The notes beneath the pieces were generated by a model. The model worked only from the letters and a program-made list of their open reading frames with translations. It was not told the DNA's origin and made no database searches. The translations under genes and the position numbers were made by a program. This document shows, one piece after another, positions 35,311-47,734 of a DNA stretch of 64,000 nt. The stretch lies in the NCBI RefSeq assembly GCF_036588685.1, contig NC_086382.1:3447001-3511000 (forward strand), written 5' to 3'. Origin of the DNA: Mytilus trossulus (lineage: Eukaryota > Mollusca > Bivalvia > Mytilida > Mytilidae). Position 1 is the stretch's first letter; every line of letters begins with the position of its first letter.

Positions 35311-35644
35311 TTATTGGCGAGTTATATGAAAAATTTTAAGAACGAAAATTAAATCTTATTCTTTTAGCTTATAGGTTATATATTATTTAAATCTAAAGGA
35401 GATACTACAAAGCCAATTAAAAAATACTTACATTTTCAAAGTATTTATTCAAATAAATTCCGACAAAACAATTTAAATTATTTTAAAATGAGAAGAAAAT
35501 AGTTGTTAATTAGATCTGTTTGTGAAAATACACATTTGTGGATATATGTTATTAAGTTTAAAAATGGTTGTGGAAGAACACAATGTTTTTTTTGGCAATT
35601 AGTTAAATTATATCAATAATAGTTTTTCTCTGAAAAATTAAGAC

Positions 35645-35755
35645 ACTGTGCAAAGGGAGGCAAATCAAATTTTCCCAAAAAGGTGCCGTATCGCCAGCTG
35701 ATGGTGCTATATCAGCAGGTGCTCAATCAGCAGGTGAGTGATCTAGACCTTACTG
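35645..35755 (-). repeat. Right terminal inverted repeat with CACCTGCTGAT subrepeats
   Basis: Read from the outer end on the minus strand: CAGTAAGGTCTAGATCACTC, then CACCTGCTGATTGAG, CACCTGCTGATATAG, CACCATCAGCTGGCG and a CTCCCTTTGCACA end. It mirrors 15285-15395. Confidence 0.85.
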
Positions 35756-36459
35756 AAATTAGTTCACCCCAACTCAAAATCCACGATCTCGAATTATGTC
35801 AAATGAACACATCGTATTCATTTATTATACACATCAATTAAGTTTGCAGATGATTCGCTACTTAAAAGCCTAGTTGCCATTTTATGGACACATTGAAGAA
35901 GTTATTCATTCATACTGATAATGTGTATATCAATTGGAAAACAAAATATAATAAATTAGCAAAAGTAACATTTGGAAAACACCACTTGTATTTTAATAGC
36001 ATATTTACCTTGAATTCATTTACTTCCAATAAAGTTTTGAAAACTTTTCTTTGTAAACCGATTTATATAACAACCCACCCAAGGATATATTGCGATTACG
36101 TATACATAATAACATCCAAATACACTAACACATACTTCTAGTATACTTTTGTATGTATATGCTATCATAAACAAGGATAATCACACGAAAACACAATATT
36201 TGATATTAGACATGTAAAAAAGAGAATTGAAGACTGCGCTATTGTTAGATAAAAATACCAATACGTTATTGAATTGAAGACTTTCTAAAATGCAAAAAAA
36301 TTCTCGCAAAGAGGATTTATCTTTGCGGTGTTTTATAATGAATTATTACAGATTTTAAGAATTTTCTTATCCTAGGCATACATATTACCTTAGCCGTATT
36401 TGGCACAACGTTTTGGAATTTTGGGATTTCAATACTATTCAACTTTATACTTGTTATCA
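35756..36459. repeat. Unit A distal 5' block, displaced by the insertion
   Basis: Begins with the right AAATTAGT duplication and matches 41364-42060 almost exactly, and 51660-52170 and 57950-58410 more loosely. The 85-codon frame at 35884-36141, shared with 41495-41752, is broken in units D and E, so it is probably not a gene. Confidence 0.9.
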
Positions 36460-38344
36460 CTTATTGATAGAATATAAACTGACAAAGCTATGCATAAAAT
36501 AGAAAAAAGAGAAATAGACAAATAGTAGTTCACAAGACACAACATAGAAAACTAAAAACAACAAATACTGGAGGTAATCTCAGGTGCTCCGGAATGGTAA
36601 GCAGATTCTGCTCCACATAAACATTTATTCTATAGTAACAAGTAGAAATGATCAATATATATATATCTATTGTTTTAAATATTGACCCATACATTTTTTG
36701 ATGAATTAAAAACAATATTTTAAATATATACAAAAAAAAATGGCTTCCAAATAAATTTCCGTAAAGCAATTATGTGCTTATAGCATTGAACTGTCATGAG
36801 AATCGTATAAAAAAAAGTAAAATAAAAAAGTATCGAGCTCTGAGGAAAATTCAGAACGGAAAGTACCTTATCAAATGGCAAAATTAAAAAGCTCAAACAC
36901 AGCAAACGAATGGATTACAACAGTCATATTCCTGACTTGATAAAGTCATTTTCTTATGTAGAAAATGGTTGAATTAACCTGGTTTTATAGCTAGGTAAAC
37001 GTCTCACTTGAATGACAGTCGCACTAAATTTGCATTACATTACATTACATTCCAACACAAACCGACATAATAGGTAAAAATTTCCAAAATAGGAGCACTT
37101 AATTACGCTCTTGGTATCTTTTCTTTTAATTTGCTCTTAGTTATAGGGATTATTTTTTTAGTGACTTCTTCTATTTATAATCAACTGTACAATTATGATC
37201 ATCAAGATTACTTTACTTTAAGAGACTTAAGTTGATTATTGTTATTTTTTCTGATATCGGATTTGGAATTATTTTAAAACTAGTTTAAAAGAGGGACGAA
37301 TAAAGGCAACAGTAGTATACCGCTGTTCAAAACTCATAAATGCATGGACAAAAAACAAAATCGGGGTAACAAACTAAAACCGAAAGATACCAGAGGGACA
37401 GCCAAACTCATAAATCGAAAACAAATTGACAACGCCTGGCTAAAAAAGAAAGAAGACAAACAGACATTTTGTTAATGGCAGTAATTTTTTTCTCTTAATA
37501 ATAATGCAAAAATGTTGATGGCACGTTTTAGTACTTTCATGTGAATATGTACGTAAAGGACCAGCTGTCGTTCTTAATGAATGTTTTCATCGTATATCAT
37601 ATGATTTTCAAATTGCATTGTTGATATGTTTGATTTCCCTATCGATTGAGTAATCAAATGCTAATTACATCACCTTTATGTTACTATGGTGATGAAATTA
37701 GCCTTTAAATGAATACTTTAAAAATATATCAGCTTAACATTTAATAACCCTGTTCATGTTCAATTGATATTTGTACTGTTATAAGTTTAAACTAATTCTA
37801 TTTAAAAACATGATCTTTGTTCGTGTTGTTGTCTCGTTTACTCATTCATTGTAAATGTTTAGTGAAATCAATAATTCCCTAAATACATAATGTTTTGAAA
37901 ACATCTGTTTAAGCTATAGATAATGCATATTTTAAGGTTTTTTTTCTTGTCGTAGAACACACCAAGGGTTTCAGGATTGATCAAATGAAAGACTTATCCA
38001 TCGCTTCAGATTTTGAAGATTGAAAGACCATCCGTAAAGCGGAGTCTAAGGTCATGTGTGCTATCACCAGGATCTACGTACCCTTCTGGAGCACCCGAGA
38101 TCACCACTAGTTTTTGGTGCTATTCGTGTTGCATAGTCTTTATTTTTCTACGTTGTGTCATATGTACTTATATTTGACTGGTTTTTTTTTTTATTTTTAG
38201 CCATGGCGTTGTCAGTTTATTTTCGATTCATAAGTTTGACTGTCCCTCTGGAATTTTTCGCTCCTCTTCTATCAACGATTCTTCACGTCGTCCACACCAT
38301 AACAAGACAACACCTTAACCAATTTTCAGTTGAATATAATTCTA

Positions 38345-39060
38345 TAAGGTTCCAGGGTTATAATTTAATACGCAAGACACGCATTTCGTCTACATAAGAC
38401 TCATCAGTGAAGCTCAGATCAAAAGTAGTTATAAAACCGAAAAAGTACAAAGTTGAAGAGCATTGAGGACCCGAAATTCCAAAAGGTTGTGACATACACG
38501 GCTAAGGTAATCTATTTCCGGTATAAGATAATCCTTAGTTTTTTCGAAGAATTTAGAAGTTTTTGTCAACACAACAGGAAATGTATTAAAATGACCATTT
38601 AATTGATATTCTTGTCAACACCGAAGTGCTGACTTCTGGGCAAGTGATACCCTCGGGGACGAAACGTCCACCTGCAGGGGCATCGACTTAGTGGTGTAAA
38701 TAGTTATCAAAGGTACCAGGATTATAATTTAATACGCCAGATCGACGCACGTTTCGGTCTACATAAGACTCATTAGTGACGCTCACAGCAAAATAGTTAT
38801 AAAGCCAAACAAGTACAAAGGTGAAGAGCATTGAGGACCCGAAATTTCAAAAGTTGCGCCAAATACGTATAAGGTTATCTATTCCTGGGATAAGAAAATC
38901 CTTTGGTTTTCGGAAACTTTCAAGTTTTGTCAACAGGAAATTTATTAAAATGACAATATAATTGATATTCATATCAACACCGAAGTTCTACCTACTTGGC
39001 TGGTGATACCCTTGGAGACGAAACGCCCACCACTAGTTGCATAGACTTAGTGAACTGTTC
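38345..39060. repeat. Two tandem copies of the ~355-bp dispersed repeat
   Basis: Duplicate of 12245-12960. Confidence 0.75.
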
Positions 39061-39685
39061 CAAATCTGTATCATGTCAGTTAGTACCAGTGCCTGAACCC
39101 GCCGCCCTTACGAGTAGGCAACGAAAAGCGTGAACCGTCTCAACATGACATATTCCATGCCTGCAAGCGAATTTGTCAGTGGCGTAGTAGTATGTTTTGG
39201 TGATTTAATTGGAAGATGTGATATTGTCCTTCACGTAATTACAGTTAAAAACTAGAAACTTTTTGAAGTTAAGAAGATCTGTTTTCTGTTTTCTGTTTTC
39301 TTTAAAAAGATCCGGATCATTTGTTGAAAAAAAACCCGGACAATTGAAAACAATGAATTGTTTGATTAAATACAAGTTAATTGTGGTATATTGTTGCTCA
39401 CAATTGTATAGTTTTCAAAATAAGAGGGGTAGTTATGAAAAAAAACCTATTATAAATACGAAATAGCAGCTAATTGACAATCTCACATGTTTTATCACTC
39501 GATCTACATCGAATAAAAAATGGACCGATTCACTCGAGAAACCAGGATAATAGTTTGACACTAAACCTACCATGAGAATGCTTTATTTGAAGAGCGGAAA
39601 TGTAAGACACCACGAGATACGTTATCGTTAGCTTTTCAAAAACAGAATAGTTAAGATCCGAACGGACAAAGCATCAACCAATTCT

Positions 39686-40741
39686 TTATTTGGATTTCGT
39701 GAAAATATGAATTTTTTGCCAACCTTTTCCTCTATTAGAGAGTTGTTTCCAATTTGTAGTTAAATATGGATACCTTATTTTACCATATACTCTATGGGCA
39801 TTAAAAACCAGTTCTTCATGATTGTGATTATACGGAACACCTATAGTCAGAGAGCCACCAGTCTTCGTTACACACCAAGCACGTGCTATTGCTATAATAT
39901 CTCCCCATGGATTTAATGCGTCACCATATCTACCTAATCCCGAATGTTCTATAGAACTATACGTAACAATAGCATCAAACGTTCCCAAAGTATCATTTAA
40001 ATAACGCATACGAAAATCAAACGGGACTATAGTTTTCACTTTTGGATGTTGGGATATGATACTACCATATTCCAATGTTAATACTTCTCGTGCACCTGCT
40101 TCTAGGACGCATGCCTCAACCCAAGGGATTTCTGATCCAATAACCATTACTCTACCGTTTTTAATATGTGGTGCGTGATTTAGTCCATCTCTCAGATCAT
40201 TTGTGTCTGCAGTTCCGTAGGTACCATGTAAATTTCCTTGTTTTGCCATATTTATCCAGTCTTCAATCAATTTCTCAGACCACACTGATTGCCATGCTTT
40301 CTTACCCAAATATGGTGCACGATCAAAGTACCATTTTGTAACTGGAATCCGGTTATTCATGGTAAATTCATTGATCATATTTTTAGGAATTGTTTTGGGT
40401 GTATGCAGTAATCCATGTGCACGGTCTATATATTCGTTCCTAAATATTTCCCCACAGTTTACTGAAGATGTTATGTGATCAAAAAAAGGTCCTGGTGAAC
40501 CTTTTCTTGTTGTATTGCATAGTTGGCCACAGTCCAGACGAATGCTATCAAAAGGGCTCAACGGTTTCTTAGGGTCCGAAATATATCTTATGGGTGTATT
40601 CTGTTTGTTGTTATACATATTTATGAGAAAAGTTGTTGAGTTGGCTATTGGCTGCACAAAGTATTTAGGGAAGACAGTACATGAAATAACAATAACAAAT
40701 ATCACAACACCAAACGTTTTCCTGTGCTTCATGCCCAACAT
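39686..40741 (-). CDS. DUF268-like membrane protein, tandem copy B
   Basis: 351 residues, differing from copy A by only a handful of substitutions: T for P at 9, E for K at 98, I for V at 123, P for Q at 233 and AW for FL at 288-289. It has the same basic N-terminus, membrane segment at 10-29, three N-glycosylation sequons, motif-I-like VMVIGSE and SSIEHSGLGRYGD block. Its 5' flank is intact, with the C12A13 tract and distal block, so of the A/B pair this copy has the undisturbed upstream region. TTTTTTAGAAA directly before the ATG can again serve as a splice acceptor. The AATAAA overlapping the stop is kept. Function is inferred only from the DUF268/methyltransferase-like core. Confidence 0.88.
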   Translation of the reverse strand: MLGMKHRKTFGVVIFVIVISCTVFPKYFVQPIANSTTFLINMYNNKQNTPIRYISDPKKPLSPFDSIRLDCGQLCNTTRKGSPGPFFDHITSSVNCGEIFRNEYIDRAHGLLHTPKTIPKNMINEFTMNNRIPVTKWYFDRAPYLGKKAWQSVWSEKLIEDWINMAKQGNLHGTYGTADTNDLRDGLNHAPHIKNGRVMVIGSEIPWVEACVLEAGAREVLTLEYGSIISQHPKVKTIVPFDFRMRYLNDTLGTFDAIVTYSSIEHSGLGRYGDALNPWGDIIAIARAWCVTKTGGSLTIGVPYNHNHEELVFNAHRVYGKIRYPYLTTNWKQLSNRGKGWQKIHIFTKSK

Positions 40742-40950
40742 TTTCTAAAAAACACAATATATGAATTAGCAAACATTGTAGCCAGCAACTACTGTCACTG
40801 TATTAGAAAATAATTAGAAAGCATCTTTTCAAATTAGGTGTTAAAATCTTTTCAATCCAATATGAAATCTATACTGTTTTTATTGTTTTGTGATACCGCC
40901 TTGTCTCAAAACAAAATATAGTATGTACCACTGAAGAGAGACGAAAAATA

Positions 40951-40975
40951 CCCCCCCCCCCCAAAAAAAAAAAAA
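40951..40975. repeat. C12-A13 tract in the 5' flank of copy B
   Basis: Shorter allele of the tract at 14856-14887. Confidence 0.9.
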
Positions 40976-41363
40976 TTGATAAAAAAATAAATAAAAAATA
41001 AATAAAAAATAAATCATCAGTCGAAAATTAACTAACAACAAAAAAAGAAAATTACCAAAAGACAAACAAGAGTATACAAAACACAACTTAGAAAACAAGA
41101 CTGATCAATACGGAACCAGCTAAAACCCGGAATCGATCTCAGGTCACCTTACGGGTAAGTAGAGCTCCACATGTAGCATCCGTGATGTTCATGAAAGTAC
41201 AAAACCCGGTGACGAATGGAATTTGGTAGGTCACAATCTGATAAAAAAATTGGAACATGATTGTGGCTATGAAGACAGGAACATATCCGTCATAACTCGA
41301 AAGTAGTATATTAGTATCACGATCATAGACCACTTCAAAACAGAACGTAGAAAAAAGCTAATC

Positions 41364-42060
41364 GCTAAATTAGTTCACCCCAACTCAAAATCCCCGATCT
41401 CGAATTATTTCAAATGAACACATCGTATTCATTTATTATACACATCAATTAAGTTTGCAGATGATTCGCTACTTAAAAGCCTAGTTGTCATTTTATGGAC
41501 ACATTGAAGAAGTTATTCATTCATACTGATAATGTGTATATCAATCGGAAAACAAAATATAATAAATTAGCAAAAGTAACATTTGGAAAACACCACTTGC
41601 ATTTTAATAGCATATTTACCTTGAATTCATTTACTTCCAATAAAGTTTTGAAAACTTTTCTTTGTAAACCGATTTATATAACAACCCACCCAAGGATATA
41701 CAGCGATTACGTATACATAATAACATCCAAATATACTAACACAATCTTCTAGTATACTTTTGTATGTATATGCTATCATAAACAAGGATAATCACACGAA
41801 AACACAATATTTGATATTAGACGTGTAAAAAAGAGAATTGAAGACTGCGCTATTGTTAGATAAAAATACCGATACGTTATTGAATTGTAGACTTTCTAAA
41901 ATGCAAAAAAAATCTCGCAAAGAGGATTTATTTTTGCGGTGTTTGATAATGAATTATTACAGATTTTAAGAATTTTCTTATCCTAGGCATACATATTACC
42001 TTAGCCGTATTTGGCACAACGTTTTGGAATGTTGGAATTTCAATACTGTTCAACTTTATA
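41364..42060. repeat. Unit B distal 5' block, uninterrupted
   Basis: Counterpart of 35756-36459; the junction GCTAAATTAGTTCACC is intact. Confidence 0.88.
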
Positions 42061-44580
42061 CTTGTTTGCCTATATTGATCTGAGCGTGACTGGTGAGCTA
42101 GACACGTGCGTCTGGCGGATCAAATTATAAGCCTGGTATTCTTGAGAACTATTTATATAGAAAGTGAACAGTTTAAGTCTACTCCAAATGATAGGATGAT
42201 TATGGGCAGTCTATATATTTATTTTCTATACCTTATATCAAAATTGATAAAAATGTACTGGCTAATAAAATATTACGTGGTATGAACTAATTATTGCAAA
42301 TAAAAATTGGTAGGTGTTTTTCTCGCTAAATTCAGAGTATGATGATTTTGCAGAAGTGGTTTGTTTACAACCATAAAACTATTCAAGTTGTCTTTTTTAT
42401 AAAGTTCGCCAAAAAATATCACATTCAAAATGATCACAATCAAATTATTTATGGTGTATTTTTTGAGAATGAAATCTTTACCGTGACATGCAGTATAAGA
42501 ATTTGTCCTTTTCATTCCGCCATTTTGGTTTTCTTTGTGGATTCTGTTTTAAAAAAATTAGGAAAATTCATTCCACTAATAAGATGCATTTTAGTGCATC
42601 TTTTTACGTAAAACTTCACTATGAATTTTGTCACGATATGATAAAGACTTACATATGTTTGTTTTTGAAGTTATTATCAAGACGAACTTCAAGAAATATC
42701 TTTGAAACATGCTGTTAGTAATATTGTATACGTAATACAATAAAAATTATATTTGAGGTATAAAAATTGATCTTACCTTTCAACATTACACTATTGAAGA
42801 TCCTCACGTTTTGTGTTAAAAGTTATGTACCATGTTTGGAAATGCTATTCTTAGTTAAATGAAATATTCACATAATCAATTTAATATGATATGATATAGA
42901 TATGATTATGTTCGGTTGATTGCAATTCAAAAGTCACATTATGGATATTTTGTAGCATCTTGAAATACATGTATAACAATATATAGAAAATCACATGAAA
43001 ATAGTCAAATACCCTTTTTGTCAATAAAAAGAAGAAAAAATCAATTTAACTTGCAAATGTAGATATGTATGAGCCTTTTTACGGATGTGCTTGGTCTTCC
43101 TACTTAAAACTCATAAAAGCGTCCCCTAAACTTGTAACCTTGAAAATCACCAATAAAATCACATTCAAAATAAACACAATTAAATAAACTATAACTTTTG
43201 ATTGGACTATAAAATCTTTACCTTAATATTTTTATTAGGACTGTTCCTTGTTATTCCATCACTGTTGGTTTTCTATGAGTATATTTTATATAAAAATAAT
43301 CGTTACCTTCCAGCAATATTCATGCAACTAATACGATGCTGTTCATGTCATCTTTTTACTTTACACGTTTATACTTTTTTGCCGCGAAATAACGAAAGGT
43401 CACATATGGTTTATTAGTAACGATCAGTAATGCACAGCACCTTATATATCATTCAAAGAATTGTTGTATAGTCAATACCATTTGTGGTAAATGAGTTAAA
43501 CTGGCTCTTAGGGAACACTTCCAGTCAAAATTATTGCCCAATTATTATAATCATTGTTAAGGAAACCACACTTTTAAGTTTTGTCAAAACCGTGAAAATG
43601 ATGTCATTTTGGTTAAATCTTCATGAAATATAAAATAAAGAAAGATAACCACGACGAATGTAAAAAGAATCATTTAACATAAAAACCAACTTCAAATAAG
43701 TAGACTATAAGTGGAATAATAAGTTTATTGTCCCCGAGACTCAGATGCAAACATAACCAACTAAGTTAGACATCAAGTGACATTTGTGATGTATACTAGA
43801 CGCCATTTGGTATTATATTGCCCCATATAAAAACGCATAGGTACTTCAATAGAGTTTAATTTTTCTCATTAACTTGACCTGTTTGCTAACTTTTTGAAAA
43901 TCGATGCTTGATATTCAAACATATTTTTATCAAACAATGTCGGTCAGTTTAATTTTTGATTAAATTCTGTCAAAGGGAAATCGTAAAAACATGCAATATT
44001 TCTCATTTTCCCGTTGACTCAATGCTAAATAACCGATTCCCAGGTCTACTTGTACAACAAAAAAAGAAATTCCGTAAATAAAAATAAAATCATTTAAGTA
44101 TATTTAAACACATTTCTGCCTAAGAATACTACTTAAATAAACTCATCAAAGATACCAGGACTAAAGTTTATATATACGCCAGACGCGCGTTTTGTCTTCA
44201 AAAGACTCATCAGTGACTTTTGTTGCTACGTTCTGCACTAACGTCAACCCTAGACACAAGAGGTAAAAAGCGACACTGTTATTCCCATAGCATTCTCAAA
44301 ATTAGTCAATCCCGTAGTTGCATTTGAAATTCCACGAAATATGATGGCGCTTGCTGTCACTTAGTTTCACCGAGGTCCAATAGTTGACTGGTTCAATAGT
44401 TCAACGCTTGTAATTTGATAAAGTGGTGATACTATTGTTATTGTATACTTATTTTATATAGAAAATAATGACTGAGGTATAATAAAATGTAATACTGTTA
44501 ATTTTCGAGATTGTATGAGTTCTAAATCAACCAAATATTTGAAAATTCGCTAAGACACCATGATATACGTTATTGTTAGC
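42061..44580. repeat. Array intergenic block, paralogous to 53950-56020
   Basis: Starts with a GATCTGAGCGTGACTGGTGAGC repeat (42075-42160). It is then collinear with 53950-55600 and 55880-56020. Small frames such as 42339-42611, 43202-43417 and 55123-55314 are partly shared but short, with no recognised domain or consistent start, and I do not call them genes. A CGCGCGTTTTGTCTTC repeat lies at 44165-44225. Confidence 0.75.
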
Positions 44581-44633
44581 TTTTCAAAAACAGAATACGT
44601 AAAATCCGAAAGGACAAAGCATAAACTAATTTT

Positions 44634-46058
44634 TTATTTGGATTTCGTGAAAACATGAATTCGTTGCCAACCTTTTCCTCTATAAAGTTGTTTCCAATTT
44701 GTGGTTAAATATGGATACCTTATTTTACCATATACTCTATCGGAATTGAAAACCAGTTTTTCATGATCGTGATTATACGGAATATCTATAGTCAGAGAAC
44801 CACCATTTTTCGTAACACACCAAGCACGTGCAATTGCTATAATATCTCCCCATAGATTATCTTCCTTACCCCGAGTGTTCTATAGAACTATACGTAACAA
44901 TAGCATCAAATGTTTCCAAAGTATCATTCAAATTACGCATACGAAAATCAAACGGGACGATAGTTTTCACTTTCGGATGATGGGATATGATACTACCATA
45001 TTCCAATGTTAATACTTTGCGAGCGCCTGCTTCTAGGACGCATACCACAACCCAAGGGATTTCTGACCCAATAACCATTACTCTGCCATTTTTTTATATG
45101 TGGTGCGTGTTTTAATCCATCTCTCAGACGATTTGTGTCCGCAGTTCCGTAGGTACCGAATAACATTCCTTGTTTTGCCATAGTTATCCAGTCTGCAATC
45201 AATTTCTCAGACCACACTGATTGCATTGCTTTCTTACCCAAATATGGTGCACTATCAAAGTACCATTTTGTAACTGGAATCATCATATTTTTAGAAATTG
45301 TTTTGGATGTATGCAGTAATCCATGTGCACGGTCTATATATTAGTTCTAAAATGTTTTCCCACAGTTTACTGAAGATGTTATGTGATCAAATAATGGTCC
45401 TGGTGAACCTTTTCTAGTTGTATTACATATTGGCCCGAGAACACAGTTATTTCGTAGTGCATTTCTTCTAGACAATAAATTCAAATTAAAAAAAATCGCA
45501 CCTGCTCTTTCTCAAATGATTTTTACAGTGTAGTGTACTACCAGTGAGACAAATAATATCAAAATCATAGAAACTTCTACCAGCTCTAATTCAAAATATT
45601 GAAAATTCTGTGTTAAGGGGGTTTAAAAGTCAGTTTCAGACGTGATAAAATTTGACCTTTTAGAACTGGACCAATTCACTACTTAACATAAAGATTCAGC
45701 ACCCAAATTTTTTTGACATGTAATAACATCCCCCTACTTAATATTTCATGCATTTAATATCAAGAAATAAATTGGGAAAGTGTATCAAGTAAAACATGCA
45801 AGTTATACACTGTTTACACAAGGGACTATATTCGTGGACAACGAAAACCACAGGACGATTGATATCAAAAGGGCTCAACGATTTCCTAGGGTCCAGAATA
45901 TATCTTATGGATGTATTTCGTTTGTTGTTATACATATTTATCAGAAAAGTTGTTGAGTTGGCTATTGGCTGCACAAAGTATTTAGGGAAGACAGTACATG
46001 AAATAACAATAACAAATATCACAACACCAAACGGTTTCCTCTGCTTCATATTCAACAC
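44634..46058 (-). pseudogene. Broken DUF268-like copy (unit C)
   Basis: The start (MLNMKQRKPFGVVIFVIVIS) through LSPFDI is intact. After that, about 425 bp of unrelated DNA (roughly 45433-45858) replaces the codons around the DCGQLCN region. Further lesions towards the 3' end: a changed stretch near 45345 giving a stop, a ~24-bp deletion near 45283 removing MNNRIP-region codons, an extra T in the run near 45092 causing a frameshift before VMVIGSE, and a ~16-bp deletion near 44858 in the RYGDALNP block. The remaining pieces still read KWYFDSAPYLGKKA, VMVIGSEIPW and TYSSIEHSG. It cannot encode a full protein. Confidence 0.9.
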
Positions 46059-46214
46059 TTTCTAAAAAACACAATAAATGAATTAGCAAACATTGTAACC
46101 AGCAGCTGTTGTCACTGTATTAGAAAATAATTAGAAAGCATCTTTTCAAATTAGGTGTTAAAATCTTTTCAATCCAATATGAAATCAACGTACTGTTTTT
46201 TTTTTATTGTACAC

Positions 46215-46845
46215 CGACAAGACAAAGTAAAGCAATTCAAACTAGAAAACAAACGGTCTAATTTATGTACAAAAAAATAAATGAAAAACAATATAGACAC
46301 GTACATATAAAATAAGGCGGGGTTAAACATGTTAGTGGAATCCAAATCCTCCACCTAAAGTGACATGAGTGCCAATGAGAACTCTCCACAGGAGATCAGA
46401 TGACACAAACACTAACAACTATAGGTCATATACAGCTTTCAACAATGAGCAAAGTCAATACCGCATATATTCAGCAATAAAAGGCACTGAAATAACATTG
46501 TAAAACAATATTCAAACGAAAATATAATAGAACAAATTAATGTACAAAATATGAACGAAAACAAGTATGTAACACATAAATAAAGGCAACAGTAGTATAC
46601 CGCTGTTCAAAACTCATAAATCCATGAACAAAAAACAAAATCGGGGTAACAAACTAAAACCGAGGGAAACGCATTAAATATAAGAGGAGAAAAACGACAA
46701 CCATTGAATTATAAAAACGACAACCATTGAATTATAAAAAACGACAACCATTGAATTACAAGCTCCTGACTAACCACAGGCACATACATACCGAAAAAGG
46801 CGGGATTGAACATATAAGCGGGATCCCAACCTCAAGACAAAATCA
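46215..46845 (+). repeat. Cluster of R2/R1-type repeat fragments
   Basis: Two partial R2 copies (about 46215-46360 and 46355-46580), an AGTAGTATACCGCTGTTC leader at 46584 and a GGCGGGATTGAACAT..GCGGGATCCC end near 46800. This replaces the normal 5' flank of the broken gene copy. Confidence 0.65.
46687..46760 (+). repeat. Three tandem copies of a ~26-bp unit
   Basis: ACGACAACCATTGAATTA is repeated three times with short A-runs between. Confidence 0.9.
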
Positions 46846-46849
46846 AATT

Positions 46850-47730
46850 TGAAATTTTTTAGCGTCACTTTTACCGTTCAAGAGTTATCATGTCCCTTTA
46901 AAAACATAAGAAATGCTGACTTTTCCTTTTCCTTTCTCTCAAATAAGTCTGACTCAATCAAATGTTATGAACCTTATACGCAATTCGCATTACCCCATAA
47001 GACATATCTATCAAGTTCGATGTTGGGTCCCAATGGCGTCACTGTTCATGAGTTTTTAGATGTAAAAAGTTGTGGTACAAGTACCAATGAATCAAATGTC
47101 AACCCGGAGCCTTGAGATAGGAAAAATGCTAAATCTGTTGTTTCCGTATGTAACTTTAATTTGCCTCAACCAAATGTTTTGAAACTTATTCACAATGCTG
47201 ATGGTCACAAAACAGTCAAAATTACGTGAATCCTGCATCTATATGTGGAAGTTTACTCATTGTTTTCACAAGCAGGGGCGGGCATCTGTGGTTAATAGAC
47301 ATATTCTACATTTATTTCAGTAATCGGTTTATTTACTTCCATTGAATTCTTCTGTTAATAGACTTAACTTGTACATTTTTTTTTCAGGATATCGGTGCAG
47401 TTTGGTTACAGACAGTGATATTTCAAGTTACATGTGACCAACATAACAATGTGTTTCACTAGATTGAGCTCTCTGTCTAAGTGTACTTTAAAGGTTCTTA
47501 GCATTGAGTTCAGTTTATTGATATGCGTATACCTTCTGTGTGAATTTTTAAGATGTTAAAGCAGACTGTCCATACCTACATGTTCATGAAATGAAATCTA
47601 AGGTAAAATTATTGAAACATTTTGCATTATCTATCACAACTGGCAGCACATGATGCTACTGAAGCAGTAAATTTTCTTACTTTATTTTCACGGAAATTAA
47701 AGGATTTAGTTTCATCTGAACCAAACATTC
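46850..47730. other. Non-coding stretch, nothing recognised
   Basis: One 88-codon frame (46849-47115) has no recognisable feature. Confidence 0.4.
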
Positions 47731-47734
47731 TTAA

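Larger units (their letters stand above)
15285..35755. mobile_element. 20.5-kb terminal-inverted-repeat DNA element, no transposase gene
   Basis: The ends are inverted copies of each other (see 15285-15395 and 35645-35755) and are flanked by an exact 8-bp duplication. Three paralogous units show the intact empty site, so the whole 20,471-bp block behaves as a single insertion. It contains only remnants: LINE fragments on both strands, MITEs, dispersed mussel repeats and a large inverted pair of satellite arrays. No frame over about 130 codons is open and none looks like a transposase. An 8-bp duplication fits hAT, P/Galileo or KDZ-type transposons among others; the superfamily is not determined. 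Because it interrupts only one of two near-identical duplicates, insertion most likely followed the duplication. Confidence 0.85.
36460..41363. repeat. Tandem duplication unit B, proximal part
   Basis: Near-identical counterpart of 10219-15284, without the SINE fragment at 10435-10548. It continues without interruption through AAATTAGT into 41364-42060, so it preserves the empty insertion site. Confidence 0.92.

Noticed and set aside
15285..35755. Interpretation as a Maverick/Polinton or a viral insertion because of the 20-kb size
   Set aside because: No polymerase, integrase, ATPase or capsid-like frame is visible, and the flanking duplication is 8 bp rather than the 6 bp usual for Polintons.
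35884..36141. 85-codon frame conserved between units A and B (41495-41752)
   Set aside because: Conservation is explained by the recent duplication; the older units D and E have it frameshifted.
42339..42718. Small frames shared with the 54.2-54.6 kb block
   Set aside because: The frames shift between paralogous blocks and the residues are not preserved, so shared ancestry rather than coding explains them.
46849..47115. 88-codon open frame with no repeat assigned
   Set aside because: No start context, domain or paralogue in the window supports it; it was not called as a gene.
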